Assembly: GCF_016428855.1 (NCBI RefSeq)
Contig: NZ_JAELTN010000013.1
Location: 39,817 to 103,816, forward strand
Source: Pedobacter sp. ASV28
GTDB taxonomy: Bacteria; Bacteroidota; Bacteroidia; Sphingobacteriales; Sphingobacteriaceae
Reading direction: 5' to 3'
DNA: 64,000 bases
Under the pieces are notes generated by a model. That model saw only the letters and a list, made by a program, of their open reading frames with translations, was not told the origin of the DNA and searched no databases. The position numbers were made by a program, and so were the translations under genes. Positions 9,417-18,282 of the stretch are shown in pieces. How positions within the stretch are numbered: position 1 is the first letter of the stretch; each line of letters starts with the position of its first letter.

Positions 9417-9451
9417 AGCCGCTTTTGCTCTACTGTAGAAGCGGCTTTTAA
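9417..9451 (+). terminator. rho-independent terminator after porin-like gene
   Basis: Stem agccgctt / aagcggct closing a 14-base loop, followed by ttta. It sits between the porin-like gene and the second YceI gene, so the latter may be expressed by read-through or its own promoter. Confidence 0.65.
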
Positions 9452-9462
9452 TACCATAAATC

Positions 9463-10050
9463 ATGATGCGTTATCCCTCTTCTATCCTATTATCTTTAGC
9501 ATTTCTCATACAAACGGCTATTTGTGCAGCACAAAGCCATAAACTCACCATCATCCCAGAAAGTAGCATTTTAATTAAGGGGAATTCGAACGTCAATAAA
9601 TTCATATTCACTTATGATCAAGTAATAAAGCCTTTATCAAGTACCATTAAAATAGAACAGCATAAAAACATCATTTACCTTAAAAATGCGGTAATCACTA
9701 TGGATGTTGCCGCATTTCATTCTGGCAATCGCCTAATGGACAGAGATTACCAGCACATGATGAATTATAAAACATACCCTTATATCTCTATAGAATTACA
9801 TCAAATAAAACCCATATCGGAAGATAATGAAAATCTCCTTGCCATCATGAGTCTAAGTATTGCAGGAGAAAAACGTTTGGATACACTAAACTTTAGCTAT
9901 AACAAGTCAAAAGACATATACAGGTGTAATACCACCCATCAGCTTTCCCTTAAAGATTACAAAATTAAGCCCCTCAAAAAAATGATGGGGCTAATTTCAT
10001 TAAAAGACCTATTGGTGATAGAAATTATTCTCTACCTTAAGGTAGATTAA
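9463..10050 (+). CDS. divergent YceI-like periplasmic protein
   Basis: A 195-residue protein with signal peptide (MMRYPSSILLSLAFLIQTAICAA). It keeps the YceI outline (IIPESSILIKGNSNVNKF; DRDYQHMMNYKTYPYISIEL; MSLSIAGEKR) but is less conserved than the copy at 7500. Its stop overlaps that of the convergent serS gene by 3-4 bp, so the two transcripts meet tail to tail with no room for a terminator. Probably lipid or quinone-precursor binding, by analogy. Confidence 0.75.
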   Translation: MMRYPSSILLSLAFLIQTAICAAQSHKLTIIPESSILIKGNSNVNKFIFTYDQVIKPLSSTIKIEQHKNIIYLKNAVITMDVAAFHSGNRLMDRDYQHMMNYKTYPYISIELHQIKPISEDNENLLAIMSLSIAGEKRLDTLNFSYNKSKDIYRCNTTHQLSLKDYKIKPLKKMMGLISLKDLLVIEIILYLKVD

Positions 10051-11318
10051 TCTATGATGTCGAATCCAGTATATTTGACCAGCACTTCTGGTATACGAAT
10101 ACCATTTTTAGTCTGATAGTTTTCCAGTAGGGAAGCTACGATACGTGGCAAAGCCAAAGCACTTCCATTTAAAGTATGCACCAATTGGGTTTTACCTGCT
10201 GCACCTTTAAAACGAATTTTAGATCGGTTACTTTGGAAAGTTTCCACATTAGAAACAGAAGATACTTCCAACCAGCGTTCCTGTGAGGCACTCCAAGTTT
10301 CCATGTCATACGTCATTGCCGAACCAAAGCCCATATCTCCACCACACAAACGTAAAACACGATAATGCAAGCCAAGCTTTTGTAATAAAGACTGCACATA
10401 CTCGCTCATATCTTCCAAAGTTTCGTAAGACTTGTCGGGATGTGTAACCTGCACAAGCTCTACCTTATCAAATTGGTGCAAACGGTTTAGTCCACGAACG
10501 TGAGAACCATAAGAACCGGCTTCTCTGCGAAAGCATGGCGTGTAAGCGGTATTTTTGATTGGCAAATCCTCTTCTTTAAGAATAACATCTCTGTAAAGAT
10601 TAGTTACAGGAACTTCTGCCGTGGGGATGAGATACAGATCGTCAATGGTAGAATGGTACATCTGCCCTTCCTTATCGGGCAATTGTCCGGTTCCAAAACC
10701 AGAAGCCGCATTGACCAAGTGGGGTACCTGTACTTCTTTATAGCCTGCGGCAATTGCCTCATCTAAGAAAAAGTTAATCAGTGCCCGTTGTAATCTTGCA
10801 CCTTTTCCTTTATAGACCGGAAAACCTGCTCCCGTAATCTTCACCCCTAACTCAAAGTCGATAATATCATATTTTGCGGCCAATTCCCAATGGGGTTTGG
10901 CATCAACCGGTAAGCTTGCAGGTGTACCATGTACAAGCACCACCTCATTTTCTTCAGGTGTAGTTCCCGGTTTCACCAATTCATAAGGTAAATTTGGCAA
11001 TTGAACCAATAAGTTAAATTGATTTTGCTCCAGGGCAGTTAACTTCTCGGTCAGGTTTTTTATATTTTCTTTATGTGATGCCGTATTGGTCTTGATTTGC
11101 TCTGCTTCTTCCTTTTTTCCGGCCCTCATCAATTCGCCAATTTGCTTGGCCGCAGCATTGGCCTCTGCCGAAAGGCTATCCAACGAAGTTTGAGTTTGGC
11201 GACGTTCCTCATCTATGGAGATGATCTGATCTACCAATTCTAACGATTTAAAATTACGAACGCTCAATCGCTCTAAAACTTTCTCTCTATTTTCGCGGAT
11301 ATAGTTAACTTGCAGCAT
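10047..11318 (-). CDS. serS: serine--tRNA ligase
   Basis: Class II synthetase of 423 residues, the normal length. The N-terminal tRNA-binding coiled-coil arm (residues 1-100, starting MLQVNYIRENREKVLERL) is followed by the catalytic core with motif 2 (TPCFRREAGSYG...) and motif 3 (NGSALALPRIVASLLENYQ). A CGGDMGFGSAMTYDMETW block is typical. It is a monocistronic minus-strand gene converging on the yceI-like gene. Confidence 0.97.
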   Translation of the reverse strand: MLQVNYIRENREKVLERLSVRNFKSLELVDQIISIDEERRQTQTSLDSLSAEANAAAKQIGELMRAGKKEEAEQIKTNTASHKENIKNLTEKLTALEQNQFNLLVQLPNLPYELVKPGTTPEENEVVLVHGTPASLPVDAKPHWELAAKYDIIDFELGVKITGAGFPVYKGKGARLQRALINFFLDEAIAAGYKEVQVPHLVNAASGFGTGQLPDKEGQMYHSTIDDLYLIPTAEVPVTNLYRDVILKEEDLPIKNTAYTPCFRREAGSYGSHVRGLNRLHQFDKVELVQVTHPDKSYETLEDMSEYVQSLLQKLGLHYRVLRLCGGDMGFGSAMTYDMETWSASQERWLEVSSVSNVETFQSNRSKIRFKGAAGKTQLVHTLNGSALALPRIVASLLENYQTKNGIRIPEVLVKYTGFDIID

Positions 11319-11349
11319 TATTTTAATTTTTCACAAAGATAATAAGAGT

Positions 11350-11425
11350 TACGTGTTATTAGTTATGAGTTATATGTTTTTATGAAGCAATCTCAAACCA
11401 TAGCCCGTAACCCATAACCTGCTAC
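11350..11425. repeat. intergenic inverted repeat, gttatgagttat/cccataacc family
   Basis: Left arm gttattagttatgagttat and right arm gtaacccataacc bracket a short spacer between divergent serS and rsmI. The same motif family appears at 21373-21445, 27602-27680 and, weaker, 40441-40557. It can fold into a hairpin in either direction. Confidence 0.5.
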
Positions 11426-12160
11426 ATGGAAGGAAAATTATATCTCGTACCTACGCCGATTGGCAATTTAGAAGACATGACTTTCAGGGCCATAAGGGTT
11501 TTGAAGGAAGTTGACCTGATCTTGGCAGAAGATACACGCACAAGCGCGCCTATGCTTAAGCATTTTGGCATTGACAAAAAGGTTTTTGCGCACCATCAAC
11601 ATAACGAACACAAAGCCACCGCCGAGATCATTAGATTTTTAAAGGAAGGGCAACAAATTGCCCTCATTTCTGATGCAGGTACTCCCGCCATTTCGGATCC
11701 AGGTTTTTTTCTAGTGAGGGAAGCTTTAAAAAACGGCATTGATGTAAACTGTTTACCTGGTGCTACGGCATTTGTACCTGCCCTGGTCAATTCTGGGCTA
11801 CCTAGTGATCAATTTGTTTTTGAAGGTTTTTTACCCGTTAAAAAAGGAAGGCAAACTCGTTTAAAACTATTGTCGATGGAAGAACGCACCATGATTTTTT
11901 ATGAAAGCCCACATCGATTACTCAAAACACTGTCCGAGTTTGTCGACTTTTTTGGTGAGGACAGACAAATTTCCATCAGTAGGGAACTTACCAAAATTTA
12001 CGAGGAAACTGTACGCGGCACAATTATAGAAGTAAAATCACATTTCGAAAACAATATTTTAAAAGGAGAATTCGTAATTTGTGTCGGCGGAGCAATGGAG
12101 AAAAAAGATAAAGAAACAAAAAACAAGGACAAGTATTCAACAAAAGAAGATAATGATTAA
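11426..12160 (+). CDS. rsmI: 16S rRNA (cytidine1402-2'-O)-methyltransferase
   Basis: SAM-dependent tetrapyrrole-methylase-fold enzyme that 2'-O-methylates C1402 of 16S rRNA. The 244-residue protein begins GKLYLVPTPIGNLEDMT and has LAEDTRTSAPMLKHFGI, ALISDAGTPAISDPGFF, CLPGATAFVPALVNSGLP and FYESPHRL, all diagnostic of RsmI. It overlaps the next gene by 8 bp, so the two are probably translationally coupled. Confidence 0.95.
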   Translation: MEGKLYLVPTPIGNLEDMTFRAIRVLKEVDLILAEDTRTSAPMLKHFGIDKKVFAHHQHNEHKATAEIIRFLKEGQQIALISDAGTPAISDPGFFLVREALKNGIDVNCLPGATAFVPALVNSGLPSDQFVFEGFLPVKKGRQTRLKLLSMEERTMIFYESPHRLLKTLSEFVDFFGEDRQISISRELTKIYEETVRGTIIEVKSHFENNILKGEFVICVGGAMEKKDKETKNKDKYSTKEDND

Positions 12161-12794
12161 CATAGATAGATTTTTAGCCGACGAGCAAGATCCGAAGGCT
12201 GTAGAAAAAGTAGCAGGAAAACTAAATGATCTGCTAACTAGTGGTGAAGAAATTTTGTACTTAGCAGTGCAGAAAAAACCTGCGGTAAACCTCTTACCTG
12301 ACAGCATTGCCATTAGCAATAAGCGTATTTTTTACTGTGAGCCCGGCAATTTGGGCCTAACCATGAATTTTAAGGATATTTCATGGAAAAATATCAAAGA
12401 AGTATCTTTTAAGGAAGGACTTTTAGGGTCTAAATTTATTTGTGTGCCACAATCGGGCGAAAACATCGTTACCGATTTTATTCCTAAAGTGCAGGTAAGA
12501 AAGCTGCATCAAGCTGCCAATGAGCAATTAGAACAATACAAAGAAATGCTCAGACAGCAGAAGTTAGAAGAAAATAGGGCTTCGGCATCTAGTTTCAACA
12601 TTCCTGCCGCTACGCCGGTAATTGATTTACCAATTGAGGAAGCCATTGTTATTCCGGAAACTATAGCAATTGAAAGTAACGCACAAGACGAAATTGAACA
12701 AAAACTGATCAAGTTAAAAACTTTGTACGACAAGCAGTTAATTACCCGCGAGGAATACGAGCACAAGAAAGCTGCAATTTTAGATAGTATGTAA
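12153..12794 (+). CDS. bacterial PH-domain and SHOCT-domain protein
   Basis: A 213-residue cytoplasmic protein starting at the ATG overlapping the end of rsmI. Residues about 25-115 resemble the bacterial pleckstrin-homology fold (EEILYLAVQKKPAVNLLPDSIAISNKRIFYCEP; FKDISWKNIKEVSFKEG). A low-complexity linker follows, then a C-terminal SHOCT helix pair (IEQKLIKLKTLYDKQLITREEYEHKKAAILD). SHOCT domains mediate oligomerisation. Role unknown; membrane or protein binding is likely. Confidence 0.8.
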   Translation: MINIDRFLADEQDPKAVEKVAGKLNDLLTSGEEILYLAVQKKPAVNLLPDSIAISNKRIFYCEPGNLGLTMNFKDISWKNIKEVSFKEGLLGSKFICVPQSGENIVTDFIPKVQVRKLHQAANEQLEQYKEMLRQQKLEENRASASSFNIPAATPVIDLPIEEAIVIPETIAIESNAQDEIEQKLIKLKTLYDKQLITREEYEHKKAAILDSM

Positions 12795-12802
12795 CCTCCA
12801 AT

Positions 12803-12905
12803 CGTCATTGCCAGGTACGAAGCAATCCTACGACTAATGTAAAGCTACCCGCTTTAAGAGTGGTTTTACTTGGTAATTGCTTCGCGGTAGTGCCTCGCAA
12901 TGACG
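12803..12905. repeat. REP-like palindromic element
   Basis: About 103 bp with inverted ends: cgtcattgccaggtacgaagcaatc on the left, and gattgcttcg-like plus gcctcgcaatgacg on the right. Located between the SHOCT gene and lnt. The outermost 8 bp (cgtcattg / caatgacg) are perfectly complementary. Related ends occur at 4640 and, with a variant sequence, at 29008-29092. No transposase is present, so mobilisation, if any, is in trans. Confidence 0.7.
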
Positions 12906-12916
12906 AAAAGCTAAAA

Positions 12917-14530
12917 ATGACAAAAAAAAATACCCTACTAGCACTTATTAGTGCCTTCATCATGTGGTTGGCCTGGCCACCACACAACTGGCTTGCCCCC
13001 TTACTTTTTATAGGATTAGTGCCATTATTCATAGCATTAAGGCAAATCATGGCTACACCAGATAAAAAAACTGGCAAAAAGGTATTTCTTACAGCAGGCC
13101 TAACCTTTTTGGTATGGAACACGGCCTGCATCTATTGGGTATTTAATTCTATTAACGCCGTAAACACAGGCTTTGTAGGCACGATCGTTTCTTTGCTGGT
13201 CTCTCTCATCCCTTACGGACTAGGTGCTTTATTAATGACTTTTGCCTTCTGGTTATATTATCGTTTAGGTAAGTACGTTTCTAAAACCATTGCCTATGCC
13301 GGATTGATTGCTTTTTACATCAGCATGGAATACCTGCACCAGAGTTGGGACCTTGCTTTTCCATGGATGACCTTGGGCAATGGTTTTTCTGGCATGCACC
13401 AAATTGTACAATGGTATGAATATACTGGCGTATATGGTGGCTCCTTATGGATTTTACTGAGTAATATCATAGCCTTTGAGGCCTATCAGCGCATTCGCTA
13501 TCATAAACAATACCGTTTAGTTGGTGCTTGGGTCCTACTTATTGTGCTCCCTTTGGGATTTTCCATCTATCGCTATACTACTTACACGGAGAAAAATGTC
13601 CCCGTGAATGTGGTCACCGTACAGCCCAATATCGATCCCTACGAAAAATACGGATCAATTTCTGCCAATGAGCAATTGAATATTCTCAGCCATCTTTCCG
13701 ACTCGATTGGCCAGGTCAATACCGAATATTTTATTTGGCCCGAAACAGCTATTCCCAACTATGCAGATGAAGACCGGATTCGCAGCAATGCGGATTATCT
13801 AGCTGCACAGCACTTTCTTAGCAAATACAAAAATGGCACCCTGATCACCGGCATAGAAAGTGTAAAGTTTTATCAGGATAAAAAGACCCTATCGGCCAAA
13901 GTGAATCCAAATGGAGGCTTCTATGACAATTATAATGCCGCCATGCAGGTCGAGAACTCGGCAAATGTGGCTTTCTATCATAAATCCAAACTAGTTCCCG
14001 GTGTAGAAAAGTTACCATTCCCTACCCTGTTTTCATTTCTCGCGCCAGTTTTCGATAAATTAGGGGGCAGCGTCTCTGGCTGGGGCTGGCAAGACCAACC
14101 AGGTGTTTTTTATGCCTATAGCGGTATTGGGGTAGCGCCTGTCATTTGTTATGAATCCATCTGGGGCGATTGGGTGGCCGGATCGGTCAAGAACGGAGCA
14201 CAGTTTATTGCCGTTATTACCAATGATGGTTGGTGGGGCAACACTTCAGGAAAAGATCAACACCTGCTTTATGCCAAATTACGATCTATAGAAACCAGAC
14301 GCTACGTAGTACGCGCTGCAAACACAGGCATTTCCGGCTTCATCAACCAAAGAGGTGATGTGGTCAAACAATCAAAATGGTGGGCCAGAACTGCCTTAAA
14401 AGCAGATATAAACCTAAACGATCATCTTACATTTTATGTAAAAAATGGAGATGTTATAGCCAAGGTGGCCGTTTTGCTTGCTTCCCTGTTGGCCTTGTTT
14501 ATACTTTTCAAAAAATGGATAAAAAAATAA
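12917..14530 (+). CDS. lnt: apolipoprotein N-acyltransferase
   Basis: Inner-membrane enzyme that N-acylates the lipoprotein N-terminal cysteine. The 537-residue protein starts at the ATG at 12917; upstream in-frame sequence is the REP-like repeat and is not coding. About seven hydrophobic segments lie in residues 1-230, then a nitrilase-type domain with the Glu-Lys-Cys triad: Glu276 in WPETAIPN, Lys356 in YHKSKLVPG, Cys411 in PVICYES. A final hydrophobic segment is present. An lspA paralogue follows 12 bp later, so two successive lipoprotein-maturation steps are encoded together. Confidence 0.95.
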   Translation: MTKKNTLLALISAFIMWLAWPPHNWLAPLLFIGLVPLFIALRQIMATPDKKTGKKVFLTAGLTFLVWNTACIYWVFNSINAVNTGFVGTIVSLLVSLIPYGLGALLMTFAFWLYYRLGKYVSKTIAYAGLIAFYISMEYLHQSWDLAFPWMTLGNGFSGMHQIVQWYEYTGVYGGSLWILLSNIIAFEAYQRIRYHKQYRLVGAWVLLIVLPLGFSIYRYTTYTEKNVPVNVVTVQPNIDPYEKYGSISANEQLNILSHLSDSIGQVNTEYFIWPETAIPNYADEDRIRSNADYLAAQHFLSKYKNGTLITGIESVKFYQDKKTLSAKVNPNGGFYDNYNAAMQVENSANVAFYHKSKLVPGVEKLPFPTLFSFLAPVFDKLGGSVSGWGWQDQPGVFYAYSGIGVAPVICYESIWGDWVAGSVKNGAQFIAVITNDGWWGNTSGKDQHLLYAKLRSIETRRYVVRAANTGISGFINQRGDVVKQSKWWARTALKADINLNDHLTFYVKNGDVIAKVAVLLASLLALFILFKKWIKK

Positions 14531-14542
14531 GTATTTGACGCT

Positions 14543-15055
14543 ATGATCAGAAAAAAAAATCACTCCATTAAATTTATATTGCTCATGTTGATCGTAGCGA
14601 TCAACTTAGGCTGCGATCAAGTATCTAAGGTAATTGCCCGCAAAAGTCTCGACTCTTACGAGCAGATTACCATTATCAAGGACAGGTTTATCTTAACCAA
14701 GGTAGAAAACACCGGAGCTTTTTTAAGCGCAGGCAGCAACTTGCCCGAATTTTTAAGAATCAGTTTATTAACCATTTTACCCATTGCCGTGCTATTATAT
14801 GGCATTTGGTTTCTCTACACTAACAGAAACCTTCCAAGACTCATGCAAGTTGGCATTTGCTTTCTCATTGGCGGTGGCATAGGCAACATCTACGATCGCA
14901 TCATATACGGCTCTGTCACTGATTTTCTACACATGGATTTCGTTCTTTTCAGGACGGGTATTTTCAATCTTGCAGATGTCTCGATCATGATTGGCATTTC
15001 CCTTTTATTGATCTATTCACTTAGCAAAAAAGCAATTGTTCCTTCAGGCCAGTAA
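14543..15055 (+). CDS. signal peptidase II paralogue
   Basis: A 170-residue LspA-family membrane protein. Visible motifs are CDQVSKVIARKS, KVENTGAFLS, the first catalytic aspartate in GNIYDRIIYG and the second in FNLADVSIMIG, so it looks active. It follows lnt closely. Either of the two LspA proteins in this window could be the housekeeping enzyme. Its stop abuts, without spacing, that of the convergent DUF4136 gene. Confidence 0.88.
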   Translation: MIRKKNHSIKFILLMLIVAINLGCDQVSKVIARKSLDSYEQITIIKDRFILTKVENTGAFLSAGSNLPEFLRISLLTILPIAVLLYGIWFLYTNRNLPRLMQVGICFLIGGGIGNIYDRIIYGSVTDFLHMDFVLFRTGIFNLADVSIMIGISLLLIYSLSKKAIVPSGQ

Positions 15056-15637
15056 TTAAGGTAGTTTTTTAAAGATATTGGCCACCACCATTGGAATGTC
15101 GTTAATTGCTTTTTGGGCATCATTAACCTCTCCCTCTGCCCAACCTCTCCATATCAGCTTGGAACTTTTACGCTCTATGATATCGATCATGATACTCCCT
15201 TCCTTCACCTGCATTTTTCTGGCCCTGCTACCTACATAAACAGGGAAAGGATCAGCATAAGAATAATAGTAGATGGCCCTGCCACGGTAATAGCTTACCC
15301 TTGGCAACAGCCTTGCTGGTGGGTTATAGTATACGGGTTCTTCATAAGTCTTGATTTCTTTATCTACCGTTACAGTATATTTAACCAATAGGTCCGGGTT
15401 ATTGTTATTTAGTTTCAATCCTCGTTTATCCAGCTCTGCCCCAGCCGCCTCAACAATCTTATCCGTAGCAATATCATTATTATAGACAGAAGTTGTCTTA
15501 GATTGCGATTCTGGTAACCAAGCATAAGTTTGGTAACGACTAGCATTAATTGGTTTGTTGCTTACGGCATAATAGTCGTAAGTTGAGCATGAAGTCAAAC
15601 CAACTACCATGCCCAAAAAAAAGATCAAATTTCTCAT
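15056..15637 (-). CDS. DUF4136 lipoprotein
   Basis: A 193-residue lipoprotein. The inner ATG is chosen because it gives a type II signal (MRNLIFFLGMVVGLTSCS, lipidation at the Cys). The mature part carries the DUF4136 outline: RYQTYAWLP near the start, IVEAAGAELDKRGLKLNNNNPDLLVKYTV, a YYNPP...YRGRAIYYYSYADPF region and the terminal GSIMIDIIERKSSKLIWRGWAEGEV. DUF4136 proteins are envelope lipoproteins of unknown role. A 180-bp intergenic region without visible features separates it from nadE. Confidence 0.85.
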   Translation of the reverse strand: MRNLIFFLGMVVGLTSCSTYDYYAVSNKPINASRYQTYAWLPESQSKTTSVYNNDIATDKIVEAAGAELDKRGLKLNNNNPDLLVKYTVTVDKEIKTYEEPVYYNPPARLLPRVSYYRGRAIYYYSYADPFPVYVGSRARKMQVKEGSIMIDIIERKSSKLIWRGWAEGEVNDAQKAINDIPMVVANIFKKLP

Positions 15638-15841
15638 AATTATATGATTTACATATACCATATAACAATCTGTTTTTAATTAAGTTTAAGCTATTATTGG
15701 CCTTAATAAAAATAAACGGGCTATAAATTCAAACGGTAGCGGCATGGCCGCTAAGGCATTTGATGATCAAGTAAAACTTTTCCTAATAATCAGTTATGGT
15801 TTCACAATATTTTAAAAGAGATTATCATGCATAAGATCACC

Positions 15842-17482
15842 TTAATCCATATACTTGCCCACAATTGGCATACGACGGCCCATTCCAAAGGCTTTTGGCG
15901 ACACCCTCAAAATAGGCGGCGTTTGATACCGTTTAAACTCTGCCAAATTTACCATGCGTAGAATTCTTTTTACTAAAGCTTCGTCGAAACCAAGGGAAAT
16001 AATCTCTTTTGAACCTTTTTTAAGTTCGATATGCTGATATAAAATTTGGTCCAGTTCATCATATTCCGGCAAGGAATCAGAATCCTTCTGATCAGGCCTC
16101 AATTCTGCCGAAGGTGGCTTAATGATCGTATTTTCAGGAATGATTTCGCCATTTTGGTTAAGAAACCTGGCCAACTTAAATACCTGTGTTTTGTACACAT
16201 CGCCAATCACACTGATGGCACCGCACATATCTCCATACAAAGTTCCGTAACCAACCGCACACTCACTTTTGTTCGATGTATTGAGCAGAATGTAACCAAA
16301 CTTGTTTGACATCGCCATCACCACAACACCACGACAACGAGCCTGAATGTTTTCTTCTGCTAAATTAAAAGGCAAGCCATCGAAAGGTTTTGCCAACATG
16401 CTATCGAAAGCATCGGCCGCTGCTGCGATAGGGATAATTTCGTGCTTACAGCCAATATTATTTACCAAATCTAATGCATCTTGCACTGAATGATCCGTTG
16501 AATACTTAGATGGCATGAGCACCGCCATTACATTTTCAGCACCCAAAGCCTTACAGGCCAAGGCGCACACTACGGCAGAATCTATTCCGCCCGAAAGGCC
16601 CAGTACTGCTTTTTTAAAACCAGACTTTGCAAAGTAATCCTTAATGCCCAAGATCAATGCATCGTGTATTTGTTCAATATCGCTGGCACGCTCGGCTGTA
16701 GGATATTTATTTTTGACCTGCTGTACTTCTTCCAAATCGAATACCTGCAAATCCTGCTCAAAGTATTTCATCTCTGCTTTCAAGGTGCCCGTTTCATCAA
16801 AAACCAACGATCCCCCATCAAAAATAATTTCGGTTTGTGCTCCTACCTGATTGACATAAAAAAGTGGCAATTGGTATTTCTTTGCATTATCTGCAAGCAC
16901 TTTGATGCGATCTTCATCGTGTCGGTAATCAAATGGCGATGCCGCTATATTGATCATCAGGTCGGGCTGTTGCTTAATCAGCTCATCCATTGGACAGGAA
17001 ACATACAATGGATTATCGTTAATGTTCCAAAGATCTTCACAAATGGTCAGGGCAATCTTTTTGCCCTTAAACACTACACAGTCAAATTGCGTATTGGGCT
17101 CAAAATAACGGTATTCGTCAAAAACATCATAAGTAGGCAACAACGCTTTTTTTACTATATTTTTAACACTGCCCTCGGCTATAAAATAAGCTGCATTAAA
17201 TAGATCTTTACCTTCTAAAACAGGGTTTTTTATAGGCAGACCAACAATACAGGCAATGTCTTTACAATGACTTGCAATCTCTTGCGCCGCTTTTTCACAA
17301 AGTGATATAAAATCTTCAAACTCTAAAAAATCACGTGGTGGATAGCCACAAATAGCCAGTTCGGCAAAAACGACCAGATCTGCCCCTTTTGTTTTGGCCA
17401 ATTCAATATGCTTGATGATTTCTTTGGTATTATTTTCAAAATTACCAATATGGTAGTTCAGTTGGGCAAGTGCAATCTTCAT
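15842..17482 (-). CDS. nadE: glutamine-dependent NAD+ synthetase
   Basis: Cytoplasmic enzyme that amidates deamido-NAD+ using glutamine. The 546-residue fusion has an N-terminal nitrilase-type glutaminase domain (Glu in VVFAELAICGYPPRDFL, Lys in KKALLPTYDVFDEYRYF, Cys in ALTICEDLW) and a C-terminal NAD synthetase domain with the PP-loop SGGIDSAVVCALA, TSNKSECAVGYGTLYGD and PPSAELRPDQKDSDSLP. Length is normal for the bacterial two-domain form. A PorT-like barrel gene lies 15 bp upstream on the same strand. Confidence 0.96.
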   Translation of the reverse strand: MKIALAQLNYHIGNFENNTKEIIKHIELAKTKGADLVVFAELAICGYPPRDFLEFEDFISLCEKAAQEIASHCKDIACIVGLPIKNPVLEGKDLFNAAYFIAEGSVKNIVKKALLPTYDVFDEYRYFEPNTQFDCVVFKGKKIALTICEDLWNINDNPLYVSCPMDELIKQQPDLMINIAASPFDYRHDEDRIKVLADNAKKYQLPLFYVNQVGAQTEIIFDGGSLVFDETGTLKAEMKYFEQDLQVFDLEEVQQVKNKYPTAERASDIEQIHDALILGIKDYFAKSGFKKAVLGLSGGIDSAVVCALACKALGAENVMAVLMPSKYSTDHSVQDALDLVNNIGCKHEIIPIAAAADAFDSMLAKPFDGLPFNLAEENIQARCRGVVVMAMSNKFGYILLNTSNKSECAVGYGTLYGDMCGAISVIGDVYKTQVFKLARFLNQNGEIIPENTIIKPPSAELRPDQKDSDSLPEYDELDQILYQHIELKKGSKEIISLGFDEALVKRILRMVNLAEFKRYQTPPILRVSPKAFGMGRRMPIVGKYMD

Positions 17483-17497
17483 GAACGATAACTTATT

Positions 17498-18151
17498 TTA
17501 AAAGAATACACCTATATTAAGTGCTACATAGTGGTTACGTATAGTGTTTCCTCCTTTGGCAATATTGGTGAGGCCATTATTATAGGTCAAACCGCCAACC
17601 AGGCTGGTCTTGCCATTCAGACGGTACTCTGCACCACCTCCAATGATCATCCCTGCCCTGTAGAATCTGGTCTGCTTATCTGCTTTGGCATCATCGGCCA
17701 AAATGGTTTTTCCAGTAGAAACATCTTGCTTCGCCCGAATGGCAAAATCATTAGTCAAGCCAAATTGGCCAAACCATTTAGTACCGTTATTTTCTTCCGT
17801 CTTAAGTTTAATAGATAAAGGCACCTCTATATACTGCATCTTGTACTTTACATTATATTCGGTATTGGCTGCAGAAACACCATGATAAGGTTGTAAATTT
17901 AGTACCGTTCCCTTCCCATTAATAGTTGTTACGGTCAAACCAGTGGCAAAACAGTAGTTTTCGGCAAACTCAAAATCGCCGATCAAACCATAGGTAAACC
18001 CTAGGCTTAGGCCATTATCCTTGCCATTTTCGACTTTTAAAAAGCCAAAATTCGGATGGGCAGTTAGCCCCAACCTAAATTTAAAATCCTTTTGGGCATA
18101 TAGATTAAAACTTGATAATACGAATAGGAATGCGAATACTATTTTTCTCAT
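17498..18151 (-). CDS. PorT-family outer-membrane beta-barrel protein
   Basis: A 217-residue protein with signal peptide (MRKIVFAFLFVLSSFNLYAQ) and a small beta-barrel pattern: FKFRLGLTAHPNFGFLK, LSLGFTYGLIGDFEFAENYCFATGL, KYKMQYIEVPLSIKLKTEE, and a final strand ending LNIGVFF with a C-terminal Phe. It matches outer-membrane beta-barrel/PorT-like proteins common in Bacteroidota. It lies upstream of nadE, probably in one transcript, though no functional link is evident. Confidence 0.8.
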   Translation of the reverse strand: MRKIVFAFLFVLSSFNLYAQKDFKFRLGLTAHPNFGFLKVENGKDNGLSLGFTYGLIGDFEFAENYCFATGLTVTTINGKGTVLNLQPYHGVSAANTEYNVKYKMQYIEVPLSIKLKTEENNGTKWFGQFGLTNDFAIRAKQDVSTGKTILADDAKADKQTRFYRAGMIIGGGAEYRLNGKTSLVGGLTYNNGLTNIAKGGNTIRNHYVALNIGVFF

Positions 18152-18282
18152 GTGTGAATAATTATTTTAAATGGAGGTAAAATCCAACCTGGTGTAGGCA
18201 AGTATCAAGATTTGTTCATCCCGCTTTGTGATTTTGCAAATCATGATGGTTTCCATCCTAGTTGTTTATATATTTGTTTCTA

